Assembly: GCF_003597395.2 (NCBI RefSeq)
Contig: NC_133770.1
Coordinates: 292,569,824-292,633,823, forward strand
From: Chelonoidis abingdonii
Lineage: Eukaryota; Chordata; Testudines; Testudinidae
Length of the DNA stretch: 64,000 nt
Direction of reading: 5' to 3'
Of this stretch, positions 34,868 through 47,490 are shown piece by piece. A model generated the notes under the pieces. That model was not told the origin of the DNA. It saw nothing but the letters and a program-made list of their open reading frames with translations, and did not search any database. A program made the translations under genes and the position numbers. How positions within the stretch are numbered: position 1 is the first letter of the stretch; the number at the start of each line of letters is the position of its first letter.

Positions 34868-35229
34868 GTCTGATTTGTGTTGCGTACCCCTACATTTCAC
34901 CTCACTTAAAAACCATTTGCTTACAAAATTAGACAAAAATACAGAAGTGTCACAACACATTATTACTGAAAAATTGAGTATTTTTACAATATAATTCTAA
35001 AATAAATCAATTGGAATATAAATATTGTACTTACATTTCAGTGTATAGCATACAGAGCAGCATAAACATGTCATTGTCCATATGAAATTTTAGTTTGTAT
35101 TGACTTTGCTAGTGCTTTTTATGTAGCTTGTTGTAAAACTAGGCAAATAGCTAGATGAGTTGATGTACCCCCTGGAAGACCTCTGCATACCCCTATGGGT
35201 ACATATACCCCTGGTAGAGAACCACTGTG
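34868..35229. mobile_element. hAT-like non-autonomous repeat ending GAGAACCACTG
   Basis: The right end CCCCTGGTAGAGAACCACTG is the terminal repeat of a hAT MITE family (complement CAGTGGTTCTC). Internal blocks match a common turtle repeat: TGTTGCGTACCCCTACATTT, CACCTCACTTAAAAACCATT, CAATTGGAATATAAATATTG and GATGTACCCCCTGGAAGACC. The left terminal repeat was not found, so the copy is probably left-truncated. A 79-codon frame at 34755-34994 partly lies in it. Confidence 0.6.
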
Positions 35230-35329
35230 TTAGGAGACTGAAACTGCAAAGGCTAGAGGTGGATTGGTTACTTTAATGACCTGGGGAATGTACAAACATA
35301 AAATAAATGGCAGCTCTTGCCCCAAAGAG

Positions 35330-35480
35330 CTTAATCCTATGAGGTACTAAGTACTCTGGCAACAATCCAGAAAAGCACTTAAGCACATGCTTAACTTTAA
35401 ACACTTGAGAAGTCCCATTGACTTCTGTGGTGACTACTTACATGGGTAAGTGCCTTTCTGCATCTGGGTCAGAGTGCTCA
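35330..35480. repeat. Unclassified amniote interspersed repeat
   Basis: The blocks AAAAGCACTTAAGCACATGC, TTAACTTTAAACACTTGAGA and AGTCCCATTGACTTCTGTGG recur in many bird and reptile introns in my memory. I cannot name the family. Confidence 0.4.
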
Positions 35481-35539
35481 GCACCTCATGGAATCAAGTA
35501 CCAGAATGCAACAGGATGGTAAGGAGTGAACACAACACA

Positions 35540-35612
35540 GGGACATGAGGGCAGGGGACAGGGCTCTATGACCTCTCGAGGTCCCTTCCAGTCCTAGAAT
35601 CTATGAAAGAAT
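35540..35612 (+). repeat. CR1-type 3' tail
   Basis: TATGACCTCTCGAGGTCCCT, then TCCAGTCCTAGAATCTATGA, is the standard sauropsid CR1 (or CR1-tailed SINE) 3' end in sense orientation. Confidence 0.7.
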
Positions 35613-36894
35613 GAGGAAAGAGTAGCAGTAATAGGAACACAAGTTTTCATGTACATGAGCTGAATAGGATTTGGCAGCTTCATTTATTTAAAAAAAATAA
35701 GAGGACCAGTGACACTGATAGATCAGTTACTAACAGGAGACCAGATTAACCATCAGTTGAGGACCTCATGCACTTCCTTTTAATTCTCTTCAGGAAAGAG
35801 CAGGTAACTTGGGAGCTCTTTCTTGAGGGTGGCAAGGAAGACTCAGAGCTCAGTATACCATATCAAGTACAGAGACATACCAACATTACAAACTAAATTC
35901 ATTCAATATTAGAAGTATAAAAAAGCATGGGGATTAAGGGAAAAGGTCGAGGAACAACACTACTACTAATTGGTAGATGCTTATCACAAAGGTCTCACTA
36001 TAGTAGTAGTAAGAATACAGTGATTCTGATTGCAACTTGTAAAATATTTCAGTGCTCTGGCTTTCTCCATATTTTAACATAGTAATATTGTCCTGGCAAG
36101 GGAGTGCTAAAAAGTAAGTTGACTGCATAAATCAAGACTTGTTGTTTAATATGAAACTAATTCACATGCTGAAATTGGCTGTATTTAATTACACATTCAC
36201 AACCATTTACTGTCTAATTACATTTTCTTAGCAGTATTACAGAAGGCTTAAGGGGGAGGTTTTCAGCGCAAATGTTTAACCCCAATTAATGCTAGTAGGA
36301 ATTAAGGATATGCACTGTGAGAAGAATATAACCTCTTAAAAAGCATGAAACCTGCAAGTGAAAACTATCAAATTGCTGACTGAATGAAGAATATTTATAC
36401 ACCATAATCTGTGATTTTTTTGTTAGTACCCAAAATGAAGTAGACTCTTTCCAATTACATCAAGAGGTTGTTACTCATACACAGAGCATAGACTAAAACT
36501 GAATTCCTTGGAGCCAAACAGTAATTTTTACACTATTTATAAAATCAAAACACAAATACACTACAACCCTCACAAAATCTGGAAGGGTGAGTTACCAGCA
36601 CAACAACACGCTGAGATGTTAATATTTGTTCATTCCAAGTCTCTCTCAAAGCAAAGACACTCAAATGATGGATTCAATTCTGTAAGTAACTACTGAAAAC
36701 AAGAAACCTATTGTAAGCTATCCTGTGCAGATCAGTCATCTATTTGACCTTATTATTACGAAGTATATTAGAAAGAGCTGTGGACTTGAGATCCAGAAAG
36801 AAAAGGCAACAACAATTGTACAAATCTATTATTAACTCAAAGAAATTTCAATCTTTCTGTTTAGTACCACTATTTATTATTTGTATTATGACAG
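35613..36894. other. Intronic sequence, nothing recognised
   Basis: AT-rich. It includes an A8TAAG stretch near 35690 that differs by three bases from the second copy at about 51720. Confidence 0.5.
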
Positions 36895-37075
36895 GACCCA
36901 GAGATCCGAACTAGATCGTAGCTTCACTGGGCTTGATGCTGTACAAACATTGACAGAGATAGTCCATGCCACAAATTGCTTACAATCTAATTTAAGACAA
37001 GGCTAAACAAGTAACAAAATATAAGAGCAGGGGGCAGGAAGAGATAACTGGAACATGAACAAAGAAGTGAGGCGA
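36895..37075. repeat. Unclassified ancient interspersed repeat
   Basis: The blocks GATGCTGTACAAACATTGAC, GAGATAGTCCATGCCACAAA and TTGCTTACAATCTAATTTAA match a repeat seen widely in amniotes (usual form: ...CAGTCCCTGCCCCAAAGAGC). Family name unknown to me. Confidence 0.45.
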
Positions 37076-39071
37076 TAGAACATAGCATTTTCAAATTTTT
37101 TCCATAGTGTAGACATTACAATCCTTTCACAGAGCATCTCTTCATTCATTCACAATTGCAAAGACCATTTCTACTCAAGATTGCAACTACATAAATTATA
37201 TCTACATAGATATTAGAAAAAGGATTTCATATATTTCAATTGTATAAATGAAATTCTGCAACTAGAAAGGAGGAAAGTCAACATCGTATGATTAGTCAAC
37301 TTGCCATAAAGTACTTATGAAGTGCTCCACATCCCTTAATTTGAGAACATTAGGTCAAACGTGTATAGTTCAATGGTTCTGAATCAACTTTGAAAGTTTT
37401 TTAAATACCTTAAACTCCTGTGCTGCCTTAACATTCACCTCCTTTCCAACCTTCATCCTTCCCTGAAAAAAACAAATCTGTGGCTCACTTCCAATTATTT
37501 TTATATTTCTCTTTTCTATGGAGAACATATACCCAAACACTTCCCTATGCAGCATTATCAGTTTGGCTTTTTTTACATAGAAAAATATAAACCGTCCTCA
37601 TTGCTCTTTCAAACAATAAACTCCTTCCCTGAAAATAGAAAAAGACCATTCCTGCTGAATGCCTAGCCAACACAAGGGTTTCTATCACTCTCTCTGTTGC
37701 TGCCCAGTGCAGGGGTGGATCCTTGCCAGTGTGAGCTTCAATAGGATAGAGACATCAATGAACAATTATTGTGTATTTGCTCTAAGGTCATTGTAGTCCA
37801 GGACTATAATGGTACTGCCAGAGCCTGCCATACCTAACCCTCTATTAATTTTCCCACCTCATCCCCCAGAGTCAATTGTCCAGCTCCACAAAAAGTGTAC
37901 CGAGGTCCAAAATTGCAGACATCTTTAGGATTCCTGAGACAGTAAAGGGAAACCTGCTGGTGCTGCTGGAAGCAGATGGGATGGTGAAGCCATGTGACAC
38001 CAAATCCCTGGCTCCATGGAAGGTTAGGAGCAGAGTGGTCTTGGCTACCTCCATTTCCTACCTCTTAGTGATCCTGGCAGGCCCAGCTGACAAAAATCAT
38101 CCTTCCTGAAGCCCTTTTAAAGGGCCACTCCACATGACAAAAAAAACACTTTGGGGATGGATTTAGCCCATATTGCACTTTTGGAAGAAGGAGTAGCTAG
38201 AGCTACATATTCTCAAAAATACTAGCTTTGCAGGGAAAAGTTTGGGGATTCATCTACCCCCTGCCACTTACTAACAGCCACTACTAATGGTATACTAGTT
38301 TCATAATTTTATTTGACATTATTAGGTGGTTCCTAATAGGGATGTTTTGTACATTCTTACTTCTGTAGATGCTAAGTCAGTATTTTATAACACTAATCAC
38401 TTTAACTGGGTCACAAAAATCTCTGGTTTTATTTCTCATAACAACCATGATACTAAAGCTATTTAATAGGACTATAATAATCCAATGTAATATTTAAAAT
38501 ATAATCAATTTCAAAAAAGCTCATCAGTTTATGAAAGCTAAAGAGCTGTAAGCAGTTTCTTAATACTCTTCTCAAGGGTTCCATTTCCCTTTGGGTTTTC
38601 ACTAATACTTGACATCCTTCGCCATAATGATGATTTATTCAATTATACAGTAGGACTCATCTGCAAAGTAATACAAGGTAATGAACCAGGATTATCTGTA
38701 ACAACTTCAAGAAGCTACCAGTTGTTTAGCATATCACAAGAACTATCCAGTAAGAATAAATTGTTCATTTTTTTCTACCTATAGTTACGTAAATTAAATA
38801 TATTTCTTCAAAGTACTGGCTTTTGTCATTGCGTGAAAGTAGTCCCTTGAATATCTCGAATTTCTTGCTGGATATTTAAGACATAATCAAGAAGCAGTGG
38901 CGGAACCCACGAGGCAGCACAAGGGTTAGTCTTCCTCCAAACACTCTTTAAATGTATGTATGGTGCCTTTTCAAGCATATTTCTCAATTGAAAAAGTTAC
39001 CACCAATGACCCATCCCCTCCACAACTTAGTTAGAAAGCCTGGCTTCGCTAATGGCTTTGTTCCTCATATG
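37076..39071. other. Intronic sequence, nothing recognised
   Basis: AT-rich with a less AT-rich island at 37670-38110. Opposed frames of 60 and 77 codons at 37872-38109 occupy the same bases on both strands and carry no family motif. Confidence 0.45.
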
Positions 39072-39192
39072 TAGGGTGACCAGATGTCCCAATTTTATTG
39101 GAACAGTCCCGATTATTGGGTCTTTTTGTTACTTAGGCTGCTATTACCCCCCACCCTGTCCGATTTTTTACATTTGCTGTCTGGTCACCCTA
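39072..39192. mobile_element. 121-bp hAT-like MITE with 8-bp target duplication
   Basis: It runs from TAGGGTGACCAGATGTCCC to GCTGTCTGGTCACCCTA, perfect terminal repeats for about 13 bases. It is flanked by CTCATATG (39064-39071) and CTCGTATG (39193-39200), 7 of 8 matching. It is the short form of the family at 47031-47490. Confidence 0.88.
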
Positions 39193-39827
39193 CTCGTATG
39201 CGTTGAATTAAAAACAATTAAGACCAATAATGCAGAAATAACTTGAAAAATGGGTATACAATGTGTATACTGAAGGTTTGAGCTTTCAAAGGTCACAACC
39301 AGCCTGAATTTCCCCTTAGACTGGATCACAGAATGACTAGAGAAACCAATGTGTGCCGTCTTCAACGTCTCTTGAGTACACTGGATCCTTAAATATAACA
39401 AAAAACAATTTTACTACTGACTCCAAGAATACTCTCCATTATACTCAGAGAATAATGTTGAGCTCACACATGTTCTCTAATGGATTTGTTAAAGAATGAG
39501 AATAGCAGTTATATTAAACAAGTTTGGCAAAACTACTCAAAAAATGAAGATTTTTATCAATGAAAAGCTAATTGAAAAATGCACACTGTCTAGAAGGAGG
39601 AGAGAGGCAGACCAGTTGAGTCTCTGGTAAAGATAAAGGGGCAAAAAATATGGGTGATGTTATGTTTAAGAGTCTACTATAGACCCCCAAATCAGGAAGA
39701 GGAGGAGGAGGAAGCATTTCTAGAACAACCAACAAATATCCAAAACACAAGACCAGAGCCCTCCTTTGGGTATAATGAATCAGGGCGACCGCCCCAGCCT
39801 CATGCTTTCGGAGGCCCCACCAGCAGG
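39193..39827. other. Intronic sequence, nothing recognised
   Basis: No exon or repeat was recognised. A GGAAGAGGAGGAGGAGGAAG purine run lies near 39697. Confidence 0.45.
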
Positions 39828-39935
39828 AAGGTGAGGTGGGAGGCAAGCGCGGTGAGGAGGCAAGCGGGAGGCAAGCGGTAGGTGGGGTGAGGAGGCAAAT
39901 TGGGAGGAAAGCAGCAGGCAGGCGGGAGGAGCTCC
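39828..39935. repeat. Purine-rich minisatellite-like stretch
   Basis: Irregular tandem copies of GGAGGCAAGCG and GGTGAGGAGGCAA. It ends exactly where the LTR-like repeat begins. Confidence 0.65.
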
Positions 39936-40890
39936 CTGTGACACACTGTACCTCAGGGGGAACTCCCTACACCCCCATGTTCGTCTTTATAAAATGATTG
40001 TGTGGTATCCAATGTAAAATTTGTGTGTCTTTGGAAGGCTCATAATACACTGAGAATGCTTTTTATAGTGATGTTATAGTAATTGTCACAGTCATGTTAT
40101 AGGTTATAATTTCATGTATACAGTTACAAGGCTGAAAATGTATCCTCATGGTTTAAAGCAAGCCCATGCAAAAACCCTCCAAGAACAGAGAGGCAGTTCA
40201 CACCTCATCAGGGCATGGATAAGACAAATCTAGCCCAACCTCACAGGAACAATGGACACTGGCTTAGGCAGCAACAAAAGAATCTGTTAGACCCTGGAGG
40301 GATTCACCTCCCACTTCTTCTGGGCAGTCTGGGACTGTGATGAGGCAATGCTCACCTGACTCGGTGGGATTAGGGAGGGCAAAGCCAAAAGGAAAGAAAG
40401 GACATGATAAAAAGGGAGACATTTTGCCATGCTCTCTCTCTTCCACTTATATCTAAGACACCACCACCAAGCAACTAAACCACTGATCAAAGGGGAGAGG
40501 CTGGCTGAAGAGCCAGCCTGTGGTGAGAAGCATCTAAGTTGGTAAGGACATTGAAAGTGTTAAGATCAACTTAGAATGTGTTTTGCTTTTATTTCATTTG
40601 ACCAAATCTGACTTGTTATGCTTTGACTTATCATTTAATAACTCTCTTTACAGTTAATAAATCTGTTTGTTTATTTGTGAATTTGGTTTGCTGTGTGTCA
40701 GAAACTCTCCTTGGGAGAACAAGCCTGGTACACATCAATTTCTTTGTAAAAACTGACAAACTTATAAGCTTGCAGCATCCAGTGGGAATAACTGGACAGT
40801 GCAAGACAGAGATTCCTATGGTTGTTTCTGGGACCAGAGATATTGGCTAGTGTCATTCGCTTGCAAGTAGCTGGGAGCAGCTTACATGAC
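39936..40890 (+). mobile_element. LTR-like repeat of a turtle retroelement
   Basis: It begins TGTGACACACTGTACCTCAG. Internal blocks match a turtle repeat I recognise as LTR-like: TTTATAAAATGATTGTGTGG, CAAAGCCAAAAGGAAAGAAA, TGATCAAAGGGGAGAGGCTG and AATAAATCTGTTTGTTTATT (a possible polyadenylation signal). No gag, pol or env sequence adjoins it. The right end is uncertain because a MITE follows directly. Confidence 0.5.
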
Positions 40891-40904
40891 AGAGGCTGTG
40901 CATG

Positions 40905-41168
40905 AGAGCTTACAGTGATGCAGCTGCACCGTTGTAAGCTCTAGTGTCGCCGCTCTAAACCAACGTGAGAGCTCTCCTGTTGACTGACTTAATACATCCC
41001 CAATGAATGGCGGTAGCTATGTCAGCAAGAGAAGCTCTCCTGCCAACATAGCATTATCCACACCAGCGCTTAGGTTGGTGTAAATTATGTTCCTGAAGAG
41101 GGTGGCTTATTCACACTGCTGAATGACATAAGTTATACCAACATAAGTGGTTGTGTAGACATTGCCTT
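40905..41168. mobile_element. MITE with TGTAGACATTGCC-type end
   Basis: The blocks GATGCAGCTGCACCGTTGTA, GGCGGTAGCTATGTCAGCAA, AGAAGCTCTCCTGCCAACAT and GGTTGTGTAGACATTGCC follow the order of a palindromic turtle MITE family (…CGACCTAGCTACCGCC…, …GTGTAGAC…). It is strongly diverged. Confidence 0.55.
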
Positions 41169-41374
41169 TGTTTCAGAAAGTTGAGGAAGTAACCAAGTGG
41201 ACAGCCCTATTAAACTTGATTCTAACCAATGGGGAGGAATTGGTAGCCAATATGAAGATGTAAGGCAATTTGACTGAAAGTGATCATCATATGATAGGTT
41301 TCATGATTCTAAGGAATGGAAGGAGTGAATAAGGTCAACAGACTCAGAAAAAACTGTTACTAACCTTTCCATAA
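41169..41374. other. Intronic sequence, nothing recognised
   Basis: Short stretch between the MITE and the DIRS end. No feature was recognised. Confidence 0.45.
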
Positions 41375-42150
41375 CTTCTTGTTCTCTCAGATGTGTTGCT
41401 CATGTCCATTCCCACGTATGTGAGTGTGTACTATGTGCATAATCACTGGAACAGTTTTTCCCTAAGTGGTATCCATTGGGTCAGCTCTGGCGGCCCCTGG
41501 ATTCACAACCTCATGGCACTGTACATAGGAACCTGCCGACCTACCGCTTCCTCAGTTCCTTCTTGCCGGCAACTCCAACAGAGGAGTAGGAGAGTGGGTT
41601 TGAGAATGGACATGCACACCTGGAAGAACAGTTACAGAAAGTTTAGTAACAGTTTTTTTGTCTTCAAGTGCTTACTCATGTCCTTTCCTAAGTAGGTAAC
41701 TCCCAAGCAGATGCAGAAGGTGGATTTAGAGTTCAACAACAGGCAGATTGCAGTACTGCCCTGCCAAGTCCATCGTCGTCTCTGGCCTGCTGCATGATGG
41801 CTTAGCAGGTAGTGAAGCTGTGAACTGAATACAACATAGCCACTCTATAGATATCCTGGATGGGAAACTGCCCAACGCCAGTGAACATGCTTGCACCATT
41901 GTGAAGTGTGCTGCCAGAGCAGGGCTTTTTGCCAGATCGTAGCACATGCGGATGTAAGTGGCAATCCTTGAAGCTCTTTGGGCAGACACTGGGAAGCCCT
42001 TCATTCTATCAGCCACTGCCACAAACAGCTGAGTAGTCTTTCTGAATGATTTGGTCCTCTCTATGTAGCAGGCCAGCACTCGCCTGACATCTAGCAAGTG
42101 AAGTCTCTGCTCCTGACTATTAGCATGTGGCTTTGGGGGGAAAAAAAAAA
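41375..42150 (-). mobile_element. DIRS element, 3' part, cut by the assembly gap
   Basis: This is the terminal region (TCAGATGTGTTGCTCATGTC, then a second related CTTACTCATGTCCTTTCC copy about 260 bases on), followed by the C-terminal recombinase frame on the minus strand at 41726-42097. The same bases at 57400-58175 continue without a break into the rest of the element. Here the sequence stops at G6A10 next to the Ns. Confidence 0.8.
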
Positions 42151-43055
42151 NNNNNNNNNNNNNNNNNNNNNNNNNNNNNNNNNNNNNNNNNNNNNNNNNN
42201 NNNNNNNNNNNNNNNNNNNNNNNNNNNNNNNNNNNNNNNNNNNNNNNNNNNNNNNNNNNNNNNNNNNNNNNNNNNNNNNNNNNNNNNNNNNNNNNNNNNN
42301 NNNNNNNNNNNNNNNNNNNNNNNNNNNNNNNNNNNNNNNNNNNNNNNNNNNNNNNNNNNNNNNNNNNNNNNNNNNNNNNNNNNNNNNNNNNNNNNNNNNN
42401 NNNNNNNNNNNNNNNNNNNNNNNNNNNNNNNNNNNNNNNNNNNNNNNNNNNNNNNNNNNNNNNNNNNNNNNNNNNNNNNNNNNNNNNNNNNNNNNNNNNN
42501 NNNNNNNNNNNNNNNNNNNNNNNNNNNNNNNNNNNNNNNNNNNNNNNNNNNNNNNNNNNNNNNNNNNNNNNNNNNNNNNNNNNNNNNNNNNNNNNNNNNN
42601 NNNNNNNNNNNNNNNNNNNNNNNNNNNNNNNNNNNNNNNNNNNNNNNNNNNNNNNNNNNNNNNNNNNNNNNNNNNNNNNNNNNNNNNNNNNNNNNNNNNN
42701 NNNNNNNNNNNNNNNNNNNNNNNNNNNNNNNNNNNNNNNNNNNNNNNNNNNNNNNNNNNNNNNNNNNNNNNNNNNNNNNNNNNNNNNNNNNNNNNNNNNN
42801 NNNNNNNNNNNNNNNNNNNNNNNNNNNNNNNNNNNNNNNNNNNNNNNNNNNNNNNNNNNNNNNNNNNNNNNNNNNNNNNNNNNNNNNNNNNNNNNNNNNN
42901 NNNNNNNNNNNNNNNNNNNNNNNNNNNNNNNNNNNNNNNNNNNNNNNNNNNNNNNNNNNNNNNNNNNNNNNNNNNNNNNNNNNNNNNNNNNNNNNNNNNN
43001 NNNNNNNNNNNNNNNNNNNNNNNNNNNNNNNNNNNNNNNNNNNNNNNNNNNNNNN
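42151..43055. other. Assembly gap (905 N)
   Basis: A run of 905 N. The long frames that appear to cross it have no real sequence. The flanking sequence suggests that no genuine gap is needed: the left side ends inside sequence that the right side repeats in full. Confidence 1.
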
Positions 43056-44499
43056 GGGCTTTGTGTGTGTGGGCGTGGGAAATGTGATTCCAACATTTAC
43101 CAGTTGATTCATACCATTAAAATTCTGTCCAGTTAAACGAAAAAAAAATCACATTCTATGCCAGTCCCTAGATATAAGAGGTGAAATAAATAGGACTGAT
43201 TCTAAAATCCTATGCTGCCGCTGAATGGTATGAAATTATAATTTAAGACACTTAAAACATGGGCTATTAATATTCTCAGAAACTATTTGTTCTAGCCAAC
43301 ATGTGCTTTTTTCCAACATTCAATCATCTAAATAGTTTATAATAAATGATTTTGAATTCTGTTCAGCTCACTTTAGAACTCACCACTCTTCCGGGACAAG
43401 TCCTGACTGATCAGCACTCAAGGAAGCAAGAGTATTTTTCAGATGCATTAATCTTGTAACATCACCATAAGAGAAAAAAAATTACATTCTCTATCTCGTA
43501 AGATCGACAGAGTTTCATAGCTCTCTTATAAACACTTGCATCTGTCTTCCATGTGAAAACTTAATAAATACCAAACCGGAAACGAGCCAATGCTACACTC
43601 TTAGGGATTAGTCCCAGTGCTTCTCCAAACTATTCTAATATTCCCGGCCATCAGCAGAGTGAGTACCAACGATACATTCTTCTAAAACACCTATTTTCAG
43701 ACCCTTGTGCCAACTAAGCTTTTACAAAGGCCTGTGGTAGCATTTTGCAACACACTGAGGATAAAGAGGAGGGCTTGGCAAATGCAGAGGCGGTAGGACC
43801 GCTGGGGGTGCTTCTTATCTTCGGGCAAGTTTTGACACCAGAATTTGAGTTTTGAGAATAAGCAAAGTATATACCCTAGAATTTCCAATTGTGCATTCCA
43901 GGCACATTGACACTCATGCCCTAAATTGGCACCCCAATACCCAGGTTTAATGAAGCAATTTCTTTACCTCCTCAATCATAATAATGAGTGGATATGATGC
44001 AGGACTGGTTTGCTTTTTCTTTAGTCCTGTTCCTGTTTGCCTTGGTTGTCGTTCCCCGTACCCTTACATCTTCCTCTAAAGTACTTGTCTTGCTATGCTG
44101 GCCCTAGGTATCCGATAAGTGTTCAGACAGCACCTTCTCTCCTATCCAAGCCTATGTTCTCCCTGCCTTCTGGCTCACCAATGCAAAACTTCGTGCTGAC
44201 CTAATCCACCTCTGCATTTACTCGACAAGCCATTGCAATTCACCTATACGTCTGCGGAAAAACATTTCAAACCTCTCCCGAATTAGAATTTGCACTATGT
44301 GGAGAGACGAGGAAAAGGCCAGCTCTTTAGAGGTGTCACAGACAAGAATTTAGACCATGAATGGAAAGTGCTGGGAAAGAAGAGACAACAACTCAAATTG
44401 TGTGGCTGAGTCGACGCGAAGATAGACTCGCTGTCAGCCAGGAACTGAGAAGTCGACGAAGCAAAGAGGATTGTTGCGGATGTTCTAAGCTGGTTCCAA

Positions 44500-44790
44500 A
44501 TTTCTCAGATTTTCCTTAACCCAGGAAGAACATTATGACCACAGCGTCTTGCACCTCCCTGAATCAACACAAAGCCATACGAACCCTTACCCGTTAATCC
44601 TTCTGTTCAACCGCCATATTAGTTCTGTTTCAGCCTATAGCATCTCTTTTACAACATACATGCAGTCTTAAATTGATTGAGTATGCCACTATAATTCCTA
44701 GGTATGTAGTCCAGTGTTTAATCTACCTCTCCCTGTTAAAAACCCATGCTTCCTTTCCATTCTGAATTGTCTAGCTTCTAAGCTTTTCTG
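44500..44790 (-). repeat. CR1 3' region, antisense (second assembled copy)
   Basis: Counterpart of 28490-28790, with extra inserted bases. CTGTTAAAAACCCATGCTTC and TGAATTGTCTAGCTTCTAAG are still recognisable. Confidence 0.65.
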
Positions 44791-45679
44791 ACATCATTAA
44801 GCTGAAAGCACAAATCCTTGAGGATTGTTGAAGATGCAAGATTGGATGGTGGAATCAGCCGCCAGGAGTGGAGGTTCATTTATGTTATTATCGCGAGTAA
44901 CAGGTTGGCAGGGAAAAGGCCGACAAACGGTGAGCGGAGGAACCAAGAGCAGCAGGAATGAAGACAAATCCCAGCAGGATCCCAAGTTCTGGGTGTTGGG
45001 AAATGAGCGAACCGAAGCGCATTCAAAAGATATGGGACAACGGCACAGGAGGACTGTGGGATAAGGAGAAGGAAATCAATGCACACGGATGGATTGAAGG
45101 AAAATGGAAGGAAACATGGGGATACAATCGACAAGATAAAGTGATTGTCAGAAAAGGGAAAGGCAAACGAAAAGTCAGAGAAAGAGTTGGCATTTCCGTG
45201 AAAATCAAGCAATTTACCACAATGAGTGGCCCTTTTAATAGTGCCGAGAGTGTTGATTCGAGTTTAAGTGTCAAACAAAGAGGGCAGGTATAGCACCCAC
45301 ACAGCACATCAATACTGCGCATGTCTGGCCAGGATGAAGTTGAGAGAACTGTGTTTGTTTATGGAAGGAGAATCAGGCGTCAACTTCAGACTCCAAGATG
45401 GACCCTGGAAAGAGTCAAGTGAACTGTAGCTACCACCCACACATATATATTAATAAACCAAGAAGCATAAAATATTTATTAAACCCATGACTTTAGTGAT
45501 CCAAATGGCAAGACCAGAGCAAATTTGCATATTATGACAATACATCGCGAATCAATAAACTTTTGGATCACAAAAATGCAATGTTACAGTACCAGTCCAA
45601 CATTTGACGCAACTGAATCAAACCATTTATTTGTAAACTGATAAGACCACAGACAATTCACCAACAGCACTCTCATAAC

Positions 45680-46350
45680 AGCCACTATAGTCCCAACACA
45701 TCAGTCCGGCAGACGGTGTAAGATGCAGGCAGGAACAGCCCCATAACCTGAACGACGGCACAACAAGCGGGCTGGGCATTTGTCGTCAGGAACATCTGTC
45801 ACGCAGCGTCTCGGCTATACCCTCCCAAGACAGATGGGAGATTCACAGAAGGTTGTGGGAGAATAGGCCGGGCGTACAGATCTGTGGGACTTCCAGCTCC
45901 AGAACAGACGGCAGGTACCCTCGGCCAAATCTAACCAGACATCGTCCCACGCCTGTGCCCGTAACTAGACAAGACGCAAGACAGCGGATCGGTGTAGACC
46001 TATAGCAGTGCCAAGTCCGACTCAGCAAAACTCAGGAAGAAGGATATGAGAAGCTGCGAGAAGTACCAGGGCTGGAAAGAGAACTACGAGAGGATGTGGA
46101 AAGTGAGGCCAAAGTTCCGGTCCCAGTGGTCGGTAGGAGCCACTTCAGGGCTTTGACTCCTAAGCTGGGTGAGTCGGCTATCCAAACAGATCCAAGGAAC
46201 AACATCAGAGCTCTCTGTCCAGAAGAGTGCAGTGCTAGGAACAGCTAAGATACTGCACAGAACCCTCAAACTCCCAGGCCTCTGGTAGAGGACCCGAGGT
46301 TGAGGAAGACACATACCACCCATAGGGCGAGAGGGGAATTTTTATATATA
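45680..46350 (+). pseudogene. R4-like LINE 3' fragment (second assembled copy)
   Basis: Counterpart of 29590-30270. From about 46100 this copy is the cleaner one: the complement of GGCCTGGGAGTTTGAGGGTT from the 12.9-kb element is matched closely at 46262-46321, where 30160-30225 has several insertions. Before about 46000 it is the noisier copy. The opposite-strand frame at 46084-46323 is a shadow of this repeat. Confidence 0.7.
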
Positions 46351-47030
46351 TATTTGTAGAACACTGACTAGGGAATTAAAAGTAACTGAAGTCATGACCT
46401 TGCATAATTTGAATGTCTGCTTTCCTCAGGGATGGCAATAAAAATGAAACCCAAAGGGACTTCAACAAATATGATTTTTTATGATCTGTAGCCAATGATT
46501 TTAGTTTATTGCTCGTTTATTTTGTTGTTATGATTATATGTGACATGACATATGTTAATCATATGTTAAATAGTTAAACTGTAGATTTATAGAACTATAA
46601 AAGTGATCACAGTTAGAAGGGATAATTATGCATTAGATAGCTAAGTAAGTGGGGCTAAAATGCAAGGCCTACAGGCTGAGGCCTGTAAGGTTTTAACTTA
46701 GCTATTTTAGGCCTTGGAGAGAAGAAATGCTGATGCAAGTAAGCAACCAAAGAATAACCCAATGCCCTAAGATTATGGGAAAAGATGTATCAATGAGTGA
46801 CACTGAAAAATTAACAACAAAAGTAATTTTTTGCTTACAAGATACCTGGGTAATCACATTTCTCTAACACGCCCTATCCACAAAAGTGGACTATGTCCAG
46901 AAATGCTAATGAGGTATAGTCAGAATTACATTATTAGAGAAGGTGCCCAGAGTGGGAAAATTGAGCTTCCTAAAGGAAACTCCAGGAAGAACCATCCCTC
47001 TACTGATGATCAATCCAAGAGAGACCCATC

Positions 47031-47490
47031 TAGGGTGACCAGACATCCTGATTTTATCGGGACTGTCCCGATATTTACTTGTTTGTCCCGCGTCCCAACC
47101 AATGTTCGGCTGCGACACAAATTGTCCCAATATTTTGCACTCTGACGCACAGGCGGAGGGGGCTCGTGCCCCCAACTCCACCCCCAGCCCCACCCCATTG
47201 AATCGCTCCCCAAATCCCCACCCTGGTCCCACCTCTTCCCCAAGCACGCCGTATTCCTCCTCCTCCCTCCTAGGCTTGCGCGAATCAGCAGTACGGTGGC
47301 GCAAGTGCTAGGAGAAAGGGAGGAGAAGCAGGATGCGGTGGGGGTTGGGGAGCTGCCGGTGGGTGCTCAACACCCACCAACTTTTTTTCCTATGCTCCGG
47401 CGGCTTTTTATTTTTTTTTGGCACTCCACCAGCCACCCTCCTGCTCGCCCTCCCCATGTCCCAATATTTCATGTCTCATCTGGTCACCCT
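47031..47490. mobile_element. hAT-like MITE, long form (second assembled copy)
   Basis: It begins TAGGGTGACCAGACATCCTG and ends ATCTGGTCACCCT. GGGACTGTCCCGATATTTAC follows the left end. ACCCATCT lies at both borders (47024-47031 and 47493-47500), consistent with an 8-base hAT duplication within a base or two. The interior is GC-rich and non-coding. Confidence 0.75.

Noticed and set aside
37872..38109. Opposed 60- and 77-codon frames as a possible exon
   Set aside because: Both strands are equally open, no splice sites fit either frame, and the location upstream of the 86-base exon gives no match to the preceding TRAPPC9 sequence.
41726..43112. Long open frames (326-456 codons) spanning the N run
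   Set aside because: They consist almost entirely of N. Only the ends have sequence, and the real part is the DIRS recombinase C-terminus.
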